The notes: generated by a model not told the origin, from the sequence alone. DNA of 64,000 bases from Rhizobium sp. LC145 (GCF_001005825.1 NZ_LBHV01000004.1:496001-560000), one strand, 5' to 3'; positions 37,870 to 46,409 are shown, counted from the stretch's first letter. A program made the numbers and translations.

Positions 37870-38262
37870 ATGAAAGACGAGCAACCGAAGTCCGGCCGCC
37901 CCGGCGAAACCTCTCAGTGGCCCCGTTGGGAAGGGCCGGCTGAAAGCCGCCCGAGCGGATACCTTCCGGGCGAGGCGAACATCTTCGCCGACAATCCTCA
38001 ACAGCAGGTGCATCGCGGCAAGGGACCGAAAGGATACCGGCGCGCCGACAGCCGCATCGAGGAGGACGTGAACGAACGGCTGACCCAGGACCCCTTCATC
38101 GACCCGACGGATATTGCCGTATCCGTGAAAGACGGAGTGGTTACGCTTCAGGGCCATGTCGCGAGCCGGGCCGACAAGCGCCGGGCCGAGGACTGTGCGC
38201 TTGACGTGCACGGCGTGTCGGATTGCCTCAACAACCTGCGCATCATGCCGGAACGGCATTAG
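37870..38262 (+). CDS. BON-domain protein
   Basis: 130 residues. The first 50 are polar and disordered-looking (PKSGRPGETSQWPRWEGPAE). A linker HRGKGPKGYRRADSRIEEDV leads into one BON domain (about 60-128; IAVSVKDGVVTLQGHVASRA). The linker and BON domain closely match the larger protein encoded at 54789-55625, so the two are paralogues. No signal peptide. ATG 37870 has AGGAGG at 37856-37861. A small membrane protein gene follows 22 bases later, likely in the same transcript. Confidence 0.83.
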   Translation: MKDEQPKSGRPGETSQWPRWEGPAESRPSGYLPGEANIFADNPQQQVHRGKGPKGYRRADSRIEEDVNERLTQDPFIDPTDIAVSVKDGVVTLQGHVASRADKRRAEDCALDVHGVSDCLNNLRIMPERH

Positions 38263-38284
38263 GCGCAAGTGAAAGGAGAAAGCG

Positions 38285-38482
38285 ATGGCCGACAATCTCT
38301 GGTTCTTCGCCGTGGCGATCGGCCCGATCCTGCTCGGCGCCGCCATCTTCTACGGCATCATGCATCGTCGCCGGCTGAGCCGCGGCGAGCAGCACCGGCA
38401 GGAAGACGCCGTGGAACATCTTTACGATAAGCCGCCGGGTGGCCGCGAGCCTTCCACTCATCAGTCCACCCATCCGCGTTGA
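38285..38482 (+). CDS. Small single-span membrane protein
   Basis: 65 residues. One membrane segment near residues 5-25 (LWFFAVAIGPILLGAAIFYG), then a basic stretch MHRRRLSRGE and a polar tail. The positive residues after the segment predict a cytoplasmic C-terminus. AAAGGAGAAAG upstream is a good ribosome site. It lies 22 bases after the BON gene, so both are probably under the 37799 promoter. Function unknown. Confidence 0.7.
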   Translation: MADNLWFFAVAIGPILLGAAIFYGIMHRRRLSRGEQHRQEDAVEHLYDKPPGGREPSTHQSTHPR

Positions 38483-38497
38483 GCGGATCTACTATCA

Positions 38498-38522
38498 GGA
38501 ACCTTCCAGCCCTCCGCTGGTT
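38498..38522 (+). promoter_or_regulatory. GSR-type promoter for the DUF892 gene
   Basis: GGAAC at 38498-38502, 16 bases, GGTT at 38519-38522, 51 bases before the start codon. Confidence 0.6.
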
Positions 38523-38573
38523 AGATGCCTCGCGAACCCTCGCCACGAAACACCCCGAACAAGGAGAGAGACA

Positions 38574-39071
38574 ATGGCCACCAAGACCCTCGATGATCTT
38601 TTCTACGAGACCCTCAAGGACATCTATTACGCCGAGCGCAAGATCGTGAAGGCCCTGCCGAAAATGGCGCGCGGCGCCCGGAGCGAGAAGCTGAAAGCTG
38701 CGTTCGAAAAGCACAAGGAAGAAACCGAAGGCCAGATCGAGCGCCTGAACCAGGTTTTCGAGATCATCGGCAAGCGTGCCCGCGCCAAAACTTGCCCGGC
38801 GATCGACGGCATCATCGAGGAAGGCGAGGACATCCTTGACGAATTCAAGGGAACGCCGGCTCTCGACGCCGGCCTTCTGGCAGCCGCCCAGGCCGTCGAG
38901 CATTATGAAATCAGCCGTTACGGCACGCTGCGCGCATGGGCCAAGCAGCTCGGGCTGAAGGACGCCGTGAGCCTTCTGGAGGCGACGCTTGCCGAAGAGA
39001 CCAAAACCGACGAGGCACTTACAGGCCTTGCCGAAGCTGCTCTGAATTCCGCCGCCCAGAAGGCAGCCTGA
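38574..39071 (+). CDS. Ferritin-like DUF892 protein (YciE/YciF family)
   Basis: 165 residues, all helical by appearance. It begins TKTLDDLFYETLKDIYYAER followed by KIVKALPKMA, the typical DUF892 opening, with further family segments CPAIDGIIEEGEDILDEFKG and HYEISRYGTLRAWAKQLGL. Glu/His spacing fits a ferritin-like four-helix bundle with a possible di-iron site. Members are induced by osmotic and general stress in several bacteria, but their reaction is not settled. AAGGAGAG upstream serves ATG 38574. A clean terminator follows. Confidence 0.87.
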   Translation: MATKTLDDLFYETLKDIYYAERKIVKALPKMARGARSEKLKAAFEKHKEETEGQIERLNQVFEIIGKRARAKTCPAIDGIIEEGEDILDEFKGTPALDAGLLAAAQAVEHYEISRYGTLRAWAKQLGLKDAVSLLEATLAEETKTDEALTGLAEAALNSAAQKAA

Positions 39072-39086
39072 CAGACATCAGAAATC

Positions 39087-39121
39087 GGGGCGCCGATGGC
39101 GCCCCCTCCTACCTATTTTTT
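39087..39121 (+). terminator. Terminator after the DUF892 gene
   Basis: Stem GGGGCGCC (39087-39094) and GGCGCCCC (39098-39105) with a 3-base loop, followed after a short gap by a T-run at 39116-39122. Confidence 0.6.
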
Positions 39122-39319
39122 CCCTAATGAAACCACCGGCTCCCTGATAGCGGAAACGTTCGACGGCGCCAGGAAACGTAGCTTCACGCCATCGATAATA
39201 TAGGCCCGGCCGGTTGCGTCCGAGACTGGATCGCAGTACCTTTCGATAGGAATGCTTTTGCCCGGCCGAGTAACTTTTCCGGCCGTTGAAATGCTCCGTA
39301 ACCGGGCAGATTTTCGCAT
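39113..39319 (-). CDS. Uncertain small reading frame, 68 residues
   Basis: The 343-base gap 39072-39415 contains this one candidate. Its second half (IERYCDPVSDATGRAYIIDG, VKLRFLAPSNVSAIREPVV) looks protein-like with GC-rich third positions, but the first 20 residues do not, and there is no clear ribosome site or promoter. Its end runs into the T-run of the preceding terminator. It may be a remnant or a shorter gene with a different start. The rest of the gap holds the promoter for the DUF2934 gene. Confidence 0.22.
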   Translation of the reverse strand: MRKSARLRSISTAGKVTRPGKSIPIERYCDPVSDATGRAYIIDGVKLRFLAPSNVSAIREPVVSLGKK

Positions 39320-39364
39320 TCCAATCTGCGGTCACGCGAGCAGAGATTTTCATTTTCCATACCC

Positions 39365-39389
39365 GGAACTTTTTCATTCCCGCGACGTT
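39365..39389 (+). promoter_or_regulatory. GSR-type promoter for the DUF2934 gene
   Basis: GGAAC at 39365-39369, 16 bases, CGTT at 39386-39389, 26 bases before the start codon. Full consensus. Confidence 0.75.
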
Positions 39390-39415
39390 CGGGATTGGGC
39401 GAATGGAGACGAAAT

Positions 39416-39682
39416 ATGGAAGCCGAGGAAGACTGGATCAGGAAACGGGCTTATGCTTTGTGGGAAGCGGAAGGATATCCTTCCGGCAAGGACAGGGAAC
39501 ATTGGGAGAGGGCAAAACTCGAATATGCCACCCTTGTTTCCGCGCCGGCCAAACCGGCAACGGTCCGCCGCAAACGCAGTGAAATTTCCGAACTGACCGC
39601 TTCTTCGGAACCTGCCGTCAAGTCAGTCCCCCTGAAGGCGCCAGCCAAGAAGCGCGCGAAGAAAGTTTCGCTGGAACAGTGA
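39416..39682 (+). CDS. DUF2934-domain small protein
   Basis: 88 residues. The first 40 (EDWIRKRAYALWEAEGYPSG, KDREHWERAKLEY) match the short DUF2934 motif found in many Rhizobiales proteins. The rest is a Lys/Ala/Pro-rich basic tail (APAKKRAKKVSLEQ) that could bind nucleic acid, though this is only a guess. ATG 39416 is chosen because it is 26 bases after the predicted -10. Function unknown; stress induction likely. Confidence 0.8.
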   Translation: MEAEEDWIRKRAYALWEAEGYPSGKDREHWERAKLEYATLVSAPAKPATVRRKRSEISELTASSEPAVKSVPLKAPAKKRAKKVSLEQ

Positions 39683-39820
39683 CGCCCGGCGAGGCCGGAT
39701 CACGACCATATTCCGATGTCGTTCTACTGCGGCAAGCACCGTTGCCGCGGGCGTGATCTCTTACGCTGGAAACCGCCATGGCATCTGAACGCACGTATCC
39801 TTCAAATTCTGTCCCGAAAG

Positions 39821-39846
39821 GGAACGCCGGGCGTGTTCCCAATGTT
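39821..39846 (+). promoter_or_regulatory. GSR-type promoter candidate for glgA
   Basis: GGAAC at 39821-39825, 17 bases, TGTT at 39843-39846, 32 bases before ATG 39879. Confidence 0.5.
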
Positions 39847-39878
39847 TGGATCAATGAAGATCAAGCACGGAGGCAGGC

Positions 39879-41447
39879 ATGACGAGCGTTCCCTTTCCAG
39901 CCAACATGCACGACGAACGGCACGACTTGGCGGATCGTGGAGCGGCTTTCGTCGATCACCCGATGGAAGCTCCTCGGATGAAGATCCTGTCCGTGACCTC
40001 GGAGATCTTTCCCCTGGTGAAGACCGGCGGCCTCGCCGACGTTACGGGCTCTCTCCCGAAGGCGCTAAAGCCCTACGGGGTGGAAACGACATCGCTGGTA
40101 CCCGGCTATCCGCGCGTCATGAAGCAGTTGAAGAACGCCTTGCCGCTCATGGTTTTCGAGGATCTCCTCGGTGAAAGGGCTTCGCTGCTTCACACCAGGA
40201 TCGATGATCTCAACCTTTTCATCCTCGACGCACCAACGCTCTATGATCGTCCCGGCGGTCCGTACGTAGACGAGCACGGGATCGATCATCCCGACAACTG
40301 GAGACGCTTCGGCGCTCTCTCGCTCGCCGCGGCGGAAATAGCCCATGGGGCCTTGCCCGGCTGGCAGCCGGACCTTGTCCACACGCATGACTGGCAGTCC
40401 GCACTTACCTCCGTCTACATGCGCGAAATGGGCTGCTCCACGCCGGTGGTGATCACCATCCACAACATCGCCTTCCAGGGACAGTTTCCGGCCTATCTGC
40501 TCGGACCGCTTCGCCTGCCGCCAAGAGCCTACTCCGTCGATTGCATGGAATATTTCCGAGACATCAGCTTCCTCAAGGGCGGGCTCCAGACGGCCGACGC
40601 GATAACCACCGTCAGCCCCACCTATGCGCGCGAAATCCTCACCCCCCGTTTCGGCATGGGTATGGATGGCGTCCTGAGCCAACGGGTCGCGGTGCTGCGC
40701 GGCATCGTCAATGGCATCGATCTCGACATATGGGACCCCGCGACGGACCCCTATCTGCCGCACAAATACGACATCAACTGCCTGCGCCGGAAACGCCAGA
40801 ACCGCGCCGTGCTCATGGAAACACTGGGGCTCGACCCCACCGACGGTCCCGTTTTCTCGGCCGTCAGCCGTCTCACCTGGCAGAAGGGCATGGACATGCT
40901 CGCCGACGCGGCCGATGAAATCATCTGGAATGGCGGCAGGCTCGTCGTGTTCGGCCAGGGCGACCACCACGTGGAAGATCATCTTCTGGCGACGGCCGCG
41001 CGCTATCCCGGCCGGATGGCCGTCCGCATCGGCTACGACGAGCCGATGGCCCACCTGATCCAGGGCGGCTCGGACGCCATAATCCAACCCTCCCGCTTCG
41101 AGCCCTGCGGTCTGACGCAGCTCTATGCGCTGCGCTATGGCTGTGTGCCCGTGGTTTCCCGCACCGGCGGCCTTTCGGAAACCATCATCGATGCCAACGA
41201 TGCCGCAATGTCGGCGCGGGTGGCGACAGGCTTCCAATTCCATCCGGTCAACACAGGCGGGCTGCGGCTTGCGCTACGCCGGGCGGCGCATGCCTATGCC
41301 GATCGCAAGAACTGGGCACGCCTTCAGAACCAGGGCATGAAGACGAAATTCTCGTGGGAGCGCAGCGCCCTGCAATATGCGGCGATCTACGCCAATCTCA
41401 CGCGCCGCTCCGCGATCACGATCGGCCAGATCCGCATCACGCATTGA
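39879..41447 (+). CDS. glgA: Glycogen synthase (ADP-glucose)
   Basis: 522 residues from ATG 39879, which has GGAGG at 39870-39874. The conserved enzyme starts at residue 34 (ATG 39978, [20 protein letters not shown]), which alone would give the common length of about 489, so the first 33 residues may be an extension or that ATG the real start. The [11 protein letters not shown]-glucose loop, [12 protein letters not shown] and the C-terminal [20 protein letters not shown] are GT5 hallmarks. It elongates glycogen from ADP-glucose. The debranching gene glgX is convergent next to it, and glgB/glgC are absent, so this is probably a second, stress-linked copy. Confidence 0.92.
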   Translation: MTSVPFPANMHDERHDLADRGAAFVDHPMEAPRMKILSVTSEIFPLVKTGGLADVTGSLPKALKPYGVETTSLVPGYPRVMKQLKNALPLMVFEDLLGERASLLHTRIDDLNLFILDAPTLYDRPGGPYVDEHGIDHPDNWRRFGALSLAAAEIAHGALPGWQPDLVHTHDWQSALTSVYMREMGCSTPVVITIHNIAFQGQFPAYLLGPLRLPPRAYSVDCMEYFRDISFLKGGLQTADAITTVSPTYAREILTPRFGMGMDGVLSQRVAVLRGIVNGIDLDIWDPATDPYLPHKYDINCLRRKRQNRAVLMETLGLDPTDGPVFSAVSRLTWQKGMDMLADAADEIIWNGGRLVVFGQGDHHVEDHLLATAARYPGRMAVRIGYDEPMAHLIQGGSDAIIQPSRFEPCGLTQLYALRYGCVPVVSRTGGLSETIIDANDAAMSARVATGFQFHPVNTGGLRLALRRAAHAYADRKNWARLQNQGMKTKFSWERSALQYAAIYANLTRRSAITIGQIRITH

Positions 41448-41452
41448 CGCGG

Positions 41453-43531
41453 CTAAGGCCTTCGGAAGAGCGCGAGGCTGCGGCCTTCGAGTTCGAAATC
41501 CTTCTCCATGACGATCCTCTCGCCGTGTCTCGATAGATCGGAAGTTGTGAGCTCCAGCACCCAGCCTTCCTTGCCGAATTGCGGAATGCGGAAAGGCACG
41601 TTGCCTTCGAACGGGTTGAAGAGCAGCAGCACATCCGACCAGACACCGTCCTGGCCTTCGAGATCAGCGCGGGACAGATGAAGGCCGAGCGTCGTGCCGT
41701 CATCCCAGTGCTCCGGCTTCTGTTCGCCGCCCCCGGCATTGAACCAGTTCACCTCCATGCCGTCGCGCCAGTTCTCGCGGCGAAGCAGGGGCTGCTCCTG
41801 GCGAAGCTTGATGAGGTGGCGGGTAAATTCGCGAAGCTCCTCGCAGGTCTCGGGCAGGTTCTCCCAATGCACCCAGGAAAGCTCGCTATCCTGGCAGTAG
41901 CCGTTGTTGTTGCCCATCTGGCTGCGGCCGAACTCGTCGCCAGCAAGCAGCATCGGCGTGCCGTGCGAGAAGAACAGCGTCGCAAGGAAATTGCGCTTCT
42001 GGCGCTCGCGGATCGCGTTGATGCCTTCGTCGTCGGTCGGACCTTCCGCCCCGTAATTGTAGCTTCGGTTGTCGTTATGGCCGTCCTTGTTGCCCTCCCC
42101 GTTCGCCTCGTTGTGCTTGTCGTTGTAGGAGACGAGGTCGTTCAGCGTGAAGCCGTCATGGGCGGCGATGAAATTGACGCTCGCCCAGGGCCTGCGGCCG
42201 CGCTGATCGTAAAGATCGCCGGAACCGAGCAGGCGTGCGGCGAAATCATTGGAGACATTGGTGCTTTTCCAATAGTCGCGCACGGTATCGCGATATTTAT
42301 CGTTCCATTCCGCCCAGCCCGGCGGAAAGCCGCCGACCTGATAGCCGCCGGGGCCAATATCCCAGGGTTCGCCGATCAGCTTGACCGTCGAGAGCACCGG
42401 GTCCTGCGTCATCGCATCGAAGAAGCCGCCGCGCTGGTCGAAACCCTCCGGCTCGCGACCGAGGATGGTGCCGAGATCGAAGCGGAAACCATCGACATGC
42501 ATGTACTCGACCCAGTAGCGCAGCGAATCCATGACGAGCTGGAGCACCCGCGGATGCGAGGTATTGACGGTATTCCCGGTACCCGTGTCGTTGATGTAGT
42601 AGCGGTGCTGGTTCGGCATCGTCCGGTAGTAGGAGAAATTGTCGATGCCCTTGAACGAAAGTGTCGGGCCGAATTCGTTGCCTTCGGCGGTATGATTGTA
42701 GACCACGTCGAGGATCACCTCGATGCCTGCGTCGTGGAAGGCGCGCACCATTCTCCGGAAACCCTGGATGCCCTCGGGCCCGTAGTAGCGGGGAGCCAGT
42801 GCGAAGAAACCGAGCGTATTGTAGCCCCAGTAATTCCTGAGCCCCTTGTCCAGCAAGTGCTGGTCGTCGGGGAAATAATGCACCGGCATCAGCTCGACCG
42901 AGGTGATGCCGAGGCTCCTGATGTAATCGACCGATGCCTTGTGCCCCATGCCCTCGAAAGTGCCGCGCAACGCCTCCGGGATCGCCGGATTGAGCTGCGT
43001 GAAGCCCTTCACGTGCGTCTCGTAGACGATCACAGCAGGCCAGGGGATATTCGGCCTCTCGTGATCCTGCCAATCGAAAGCGTTCGGATCGATCACCCGG
43101 CATTTCGGCATGAAGGGCGCGCTGTCGCGTTTGTTGAAGCTGAGGTCCTTCTTTTTGTGCTGGAGATCGTAGCCGAAATGCGCCGCGTTCCATTGGATGT
43201 CGCCGACGAGCTCCCGTGCATAGGGATCGACCAGCAGCTTGTTGGGATTGAAACGGTGGCCGTTTTCCGGCTCATAAGGTCCGTGGACCCGGTAGCCGTA
43301 AAGCGCACCGGGCTTGAGGCCTGGAATATAGCCGTGCCAGACTTCGTTCGTATACTCCGGAAGCTCGAGGCGGGCCGTTTCTATTCTGCCGCTGCTGTCG
43401 AAGAGACAAAGCTCGACGCGTTCGGCATGGGCGGAAAAGATTGCGAAGTTGACGCCTTCGCCGTCGAAATTGGCGCCGAGCTGGTTCCACGAGCCCCGCT
43501 CAACGATAAACTGGGTTGATTTCGTATCCAT
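41453..43531 (-). CDS. glgX: Glycogen debranching enzyme GlgX
   Basis: 692-residue GH13 enzyme that removes limit-dextrin branches from glycogen. An N-terminal CBM48-like domain (NQLGANFDGEGVNFAIFSAH) precedes the catalytic barrel. The catalytic set is visible: nucleophile Asp in VDGFRFDLGTILGRE, acid Glu in KLIGEPWDIGPGGYQVGGFP, third Asp in FIAAHDGFTLNDLVSY. Length is normal for GlgX. It is convergent with glgA, five bases apart. Upstream is a GGAAC (near 43601) without a proper -10, so its promoter is undetermined. Confidence 0.94.
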   Translation of the reverse strand: MDTKSTQFIVERGSWNQLGANFDGEGVNFAIFSAHAERVELCLFDSSGRIETARLELPEYTNEVWHGYIPGLKPGALYGYRVHGPYEPENGHRFNPNKLLVDPYARELVGDIQWNAAHFGYDLQHKKKDLSFNKRDSAPFMPKCRVIDPNAFDWQDHERPNIPWPAVIVYETHVKGFTQLNPAIPEALRGTFEGMGHKASVDYIRSLGITSVELMPVHYFPDDQHLLDKGLRNYWGYNTLGFFALAPRYYGPEGIQGFRRMVRAFHDAGIEVILDVVYNHTAEGNEFGPTLSFKGIDNFSYYRTMPNQHRYYINDTGTGNTVNTSHPRVLQLVMDSLRYWVEYMHVDGFRFDLGTILGREPEGFDQRGGFFDAMTQDPVLSTVKLIGEPWDIGPGGYQVGGFPPGWAEWNDKYRDTVRDYWKSTNVSNDFAARLLGSGDLYDQRGRRPWASVNFIAAHDGFTLNDLVSYNDKHNEANGEGNKDGHNDNRSYNYGAEGPTDDEGINAIRERQKRNFLATLFFSHGTPMLLAGDEFGRSQMGNNNGYCQDSELSWVHWENLPETCEELREFTRHLIKLRQEQPLLRRENWRDGMEVNWFNAGGGEQKPEHWDDGTTLGLHLSRADLEGQDGVWSDVLLLFNPFEGNVPFRIPQFGKEGWVLELTTSDLSRHGERIVMEKDFELEGRSLALFRRP

Positions 43532-43598
43532 GCCGCACCTTTAGGACAGACGCGTATTAATTGCGCGGCACGGCATTTCGTTCCCTGACGGGATTTGG

Positions 43599-43814
43599 CT
43601 ATCGCTGGGTTGTTCCCGATGGTGATGTGGCCGGGCTTTGCCCGCCGGTTCCCGTCTGAGGCGTCGGGTCCTGGTCGGCCGGCGCCGTATTGCCGGTCTG
43701 GCCCGATTGCTCCGGAGACGTGTTGTCCATCGGGTCCGCCTGGTTGTCGTTGGAACTGTCGCTGCAAGCGGCAAGAAACAGCCCGGCCGTAAGGGCCGCT
43801 ATGGCAGGTCTCAT
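43599..43814 (-). CDS. Small lipoprotein, Thr/Gln/Pro/Gly-rich
   Basis: 71 residues. The N-terminus MRPAIAALTAGLFLAACSDS has a lipobox (LAAC) predicting a lipid-modified Cys17. Asp/Ser after the Cys could favour inner membrane retention. The rest is low complexity (NTSPEQSGQTGNTAPADQDP), with no domain. It overlaps the upstream 97-residue gene by four bases, so the two are co-translated. Function unknown. Confidence 0.65.
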   Translation of the reverse strand: MRPAIAALTAGLFLAACSDSSNDNQADPMDNTSPEQSGQTGNTAPADQDPTPQTGTGGQSPATSPSGTTQR

Positions 43815-44104
43815 TTCTTCTTGTCTCCGTTGTTCTGCCCGTCGTCCTTATGACGGCGATGCGCGTCAAGCGCGATGACCTTCTCGATCGCCGCAACGTC
43901 TGCCGCCGCGGCAACCGGCACCGGATCGCTCGCAACCGCCTGAAGCACTTCCGGCGAGAGGGCGCCGTTGCGGATGACATATTCCAGCGCTTCGCGCGTC
44001 TGACGTTCGGCCTTGAGCTGGGCATAGAGAGCAAGGATCAGCCGATCCCTGATATCGTGACCGCCCCTGCCCGATCCCGATCCCGATCCGGCAAGTTCTG
44101 CCAT
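43811..44104 (-). CDS. Hypothetical protein, 97 residues
   Basis: 97 residues: a Gly/Ser start (MAELAGSGSGSGRGGHDIRD), a helical middle (LILALYAQLKAERQTREALE), and a basic tail (HRRHKDDGQNNGDKKK). No known domain recognised. It overlaps the lipoprotein gene (ATGA). GGAGGAACG upstream supplies the ribosome site, and a GSR-type promoter candidate lies 30 bases ahead. Confidence 0.6.
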   Translation of the reverse strand: MAELAGSGSGSGRGGHDIRDRLILALYAQLKAERQTREALEYVIRNGALSPEVLQAVASDPVPVAAAADVAAIEKVIALDAHRRHKDDGQNNGDKKK

Positions 44105-44133
44105 GGGCGTTCCTCCAAATCTGTCATCGGATT

Positions 44134-44158
44134 AACTTTCGGTCGCTGCCATTGTTCC
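44134..44158 (-). promoter_or_regulatory. GSR-type promoter candidate for the 97-residue gene
   Basis: On the minus strand: GGAAC at 44158-44154, 16 bases, AGTT at 44137-44134, 29 bases before the start codon. Confidence 0.48.
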
Positions 44159-44220
44159 CTCTGGGGGACACTCCCCTATCTGGAAAGAGGGAAGACCTAG
44201 AACCCGAGAGGAGGCAATAA

Positions 44221-44502
44221 ATGACCGCGATGACCGCGCAGGAATTGGAGGGCCGGCTGAACGCCCATCGCGAGCTGATGATCGACCTGCTCGCGGCAAT
44301 GATCGGTGGGGAGGTTACCATCACCGCCTTCCTGCAGAGGCTGCGGGACGACGCGACCTTCAAGGACAACGAGGAAGATCCCGGCGTGATGCCGGAAGAC
44401 GGCTTCGCCATCGAAAATTCCGGCGCAAGAGAGGTCCGCGCGATCCTGGAAGCTGCCCGCGCACGGGCAGCTGCGGACCGACTTGCGGACCGCCGTTCAT
44501 AA
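44221..44502 (+). CDS. Hypothetical protein, 93 residues
   Basis: 93 residues, helical and Ala/Arg/Glu-rich (TAQELEGRLNAHRELMIDLL, AAMIGGEVTITAFLQRLRDD). No signal peptide. AGGAGG at 44209-44214 serves ATG 44221. The C-terminal half (REVRAILEAARARAAADRLA) is likely a charged helix. No family recognised. Unlike its neighbours, it shows no GSR-type site upstream. Confidence 0.62.
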   Translation: MTAMTAQELEGRLNAHRELMIDLLAAMIGGEVTITAFLQRLRDDATFKDNEEDPGVMPEDGFAIENSGAREVRAILEAARARAAADRLADRRS

Positions 44503-44537
44503 TTGTGACGAACTTGCCACCATTATGGCGATTTGGT

Positions 44538-44563
44538 GGAACCGCATGGGGTACTGCTTCGTT
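44538..44563 (+). promoter_or_regulatory. GSR-type promoter for a 25-residue membrane peptide
   Basis: GGAAC at 44538-44542, 17 bases, CGTT at 44560-44563, 29 bases before ATG 44593. Full consensus. Confidence 0.65.
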
Positions 44564-44592
44564 CTCCGCCTATAGGAGCGATGGAGGCATCT

Positions 44593-44670
44593 ATGGTCAG
44601 AGAATGGGTGGAGGCCGCAAGTTTCATCCTTGTGGTGGCGGCATGTTATCTGATGATCGTGCCGGTCTGA
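44593..44670 (+). CDS. Very small membrane peptide, 25 residues
   Basis: Frame ATG 44593 to TGA 44668-44670 encodes MVREWVEAASFILVVAACYL then MIVPV, one hydrophobic span flanked by charged residues at the N-terminus. GGAGG at 44583-44587 lies five bases before the ATG, and a consensus GSR-type promoter lies just upstream, so three independent signals line up. ATG 44581 would add four residues but lacks spacing for a ribosome site. Function unknown. Small single-span peptides often modulate membrane complexes; the oxidase operon lies just beyond, on the other strand. Confidence 0.5.
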   Translation: MVREWVEAASFILVVAACYLMIVPV

Positions 44671-44703
44671 GGCCGGCTCGCACGTGACGCACCCTTCGTG
44701 CGT

Positions 44704-45768
44704 CTACTCCGCCTGCAGCTCACGGCGGGAAAAATAGGCCGCGAGCGCCTCGATATCCCCATCATCCATATTCTTCGCCGCCTCGGTCATGAGGTGGCTG
44801 TAGCGCGTGCCGCCGCGAATGCCTTGCCGGAAAAGGCGGAGCTGATTTTCGATATAGCGGGCGCTCTGCCCCGAAAGCCGCGGATAGGTTGGATTGCCGC
44901 CCGCCCGCTCATGACAGGTGAGGCAGGCGGGAATCTTATCCTCAGCCCTTCCCCTCACCGCAAGCGCGCGCCCGCGCTCGACAAGTTCCTCTTCCGCCGA
45001 TGCGGGTAGCCGCTCGGGCCTTTCCTGCCCGGCGTAATGCTTCGCGAGCTCCTGCAGCACGTCGTCATGCAGCGAGCCGGCGGCCACTTCCATGATGCCG
45101 CTTGCCCGCTTGCCCTCGACATAGCCCCGCAGGCTTTCCAGGAGATAGGGCTCCGATTGGCCGGAAAGGCTCGGGATGAGGCTTCCTCCCTCAAGGCGGC
45201 TTTCCGCGTGGCAGGCCTCGCAAGTCGCGAGCGTCTCCGAAAAGGCATTGGTGAAGACGGGGCGGCTGAAGCCCGCCAGCCGCTGATAGCCTTCCATGTC
45301 GAGTTCGGGCAGCTTGCGCAGGAAAGCGACCATTGCCCAGACCTCGTCGTCACGGCTCTCAGCCGGCCAACCCGGCATGCCGGTGAAGCGCACCCCATGC
45401 TTGACGATCTCGTAGAGCTGCTCGTCGCTCCAGGTCGGAACGGCCATTCTCAGGTCCGGCGGCACGGGCAGCATGGAAAGGACCGCCTGCGATCGCTCCG
45501 CCACCGGCGAACCATGGCAGATCGCGCAACCCGCCTCGTAGTGACCGGCGGCCGGAGGCAGCAAGGCGGGATCGGTGAGCGGCGGCGCCTTCACCCCGAT
45601 GGCTGCCGTTTTGACCGAATTGCGCATCACCCAATGCAGGAACCAGTCCGTCACGCCCCAATGGCCGGTGCTCGCCCGCACGCCGACGAGGCCCGACCAG
45701 CCGACGATGAGGCCGAGGATCGGCAGCAGGATGACGATGACGATGAAATGCTTCCTGCTGATCCTCAT
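44704..45768 (-). CDS. Membrane-anchored triheme cytochrome c
   Basis: 354 residues. An N-terminal membrane anchor (HFIVIVILLPILGLIVGWSG, residues 7-26) leads to three c-type heme sites: C81-AI-C84-H85, C183-EA-C186-H187 and C282-LT-C285-H286. Met ligands such as RFTGMPGWP follow. Three-heme cytochromes of this size resemble the cytochrome subunits of quinone-linked alcohol or gluconate dehydrogenases. Here it is the last gene of a cytochrome oxidase operon, overlapping ctaG by four bases, so it probably feeds electrons into that oxidase. The donor is unknown. Confidence 0.85.
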   Translation of the reverse strand: MRISRKHFIVIVILLPILGLIVGWSGLVGVRASTGHWGVTDWFLHWVMRNSVKTAAIGVKAPPLTDPALLPPAAGHYEAGCAICHGSPVAERSQAVLSMLPVPPDLRMAVPTWSDEQLYEIVKHGVRFTGMPGWPAESRDDEVWAMVAFLRKLPELDMEGYQRLAGFSRPVFTNAFSETLATCEACHAESRLEGGSLIPSLSGQSEPYLLESLRGYVEGKRASGIMEVAAGSLHDDVLQELAKHYAGQERPERLPASAEEELVERGRALAVRGRAEDKIPACLTCHERAGGNPTYPRLSGQSARYIENQLRLFRQGIRGGTRYSHLMTEAAKNMDDGDIEALAAYFSRRELQAE

Positions 45769-46409
45769 CGCCCTGCACTCCCGGTCTCGTTCGGGATGCC
45801 CGCGTTCAGGCTGCGCGACAGCAGGGCCACGCCTCCAGCGAGATAGACGATGGCGCCCACCAGCAACATCACCACGCCGCCCGCCTGCTGATCAGCGATG
45901 GCCGAAAGCGGAATGCCGAAACAACTGACTTCCCCGGTTCCGTAAAGCGGCCGGGGAGAGAGGGAAAGCAAGGCTCCCAGCAGCGTCATGTGCATGGAGG
46001 TGAAGATGAGGCCGAAAGTGCCAGCAAGCCGCCGCTCCTCCCGGCCCACTGCCGCCCCGCCGAGACAGGAGAGCCAGAGGACGACGCCGGCGACGAAGAA
46101 GGAAGCCTGCTCGACAACGGTGAATATGATCGAGCTTTCCGACAGCGCCCGCAGCGCCGGCAGATGCCAGCCCCATACGGCAAAGAGCTCCACTATCGAG
46201 GCGAGGACCGGAGTGATCCAGTGCCGACCTGCCGTCACGTCGAAACGGCTACCGGAAAGGCCAAGGGCGACAAGCGGCGCGCCGCCGGCCACCACACCCA
46301 TGTGAACGACCATGTGCACGGTGAAGGACGTGCGGTCGGCCAAGGGCAGCACAAGCCCCCAGAGCGCGGTGAGAAACATGAGACCGGCGAGCAGGGAGAA
46401 TGTCTTCAT
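45765..46409 (-). CDS. ctaG: Cytochrome oxidase assembly protein, caa3-type CtaG
   Basis: 214-residue polytopic membrane protein with about six or seven spans (KTFSLLAGLMFLTALWGLVL, VVEQASFFVAGVVLWLSCLG, FGLIFTSMHMTLLGALLSLS). The pattern of conserved His (HMVVHMGVV, WGWHLPAL, SMHMTLLG) matches the CtaG_Cox family of caa3 oxidase copper assembly, not the unrelated periplasmic Cox11/CtaG. The ATG at 46409 overlaps the stop of the preceding gene by four bases, and its own stop overlaps the cytochrome gene. The assignment fits the operon. Confidence 0.82.
   Translation of the reverse strand: MKTFSLLAGLMFLTALWGLVLPLADRTSFTVHMVVHMGVVAGGAPLVALGLSGSRFDVTAGRHWITPVLASIVELFAVWGWHLPALRALSESSIIFTVVEQASFFVAGVVLWLSCLGGAAVGREERRLAGTFGLIFTSMHMTLLGALLSLSPRPLYGTGEVSCFGIPLSAIADQQAGGVVMLLVGAIVYLAGGVALLSRSLNAGIPNETGSAGR

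Noticed and set aside
41579..43519. Long reading frame antisense to glgX (over 600 codons)
   Set aside because: glgX on the other strand has full catalytic motifs; in GC-rich DNA antisense frames stay open by codon bias. The antisense protein has no recognisable motif.
43590..43610. GGAAC upstream of glgX as a GSR promoter
   Set aside because: The spacing leads to CAATTA, which lacks the NGTT element. Only a loose GGAAC-N19-TT match remains.
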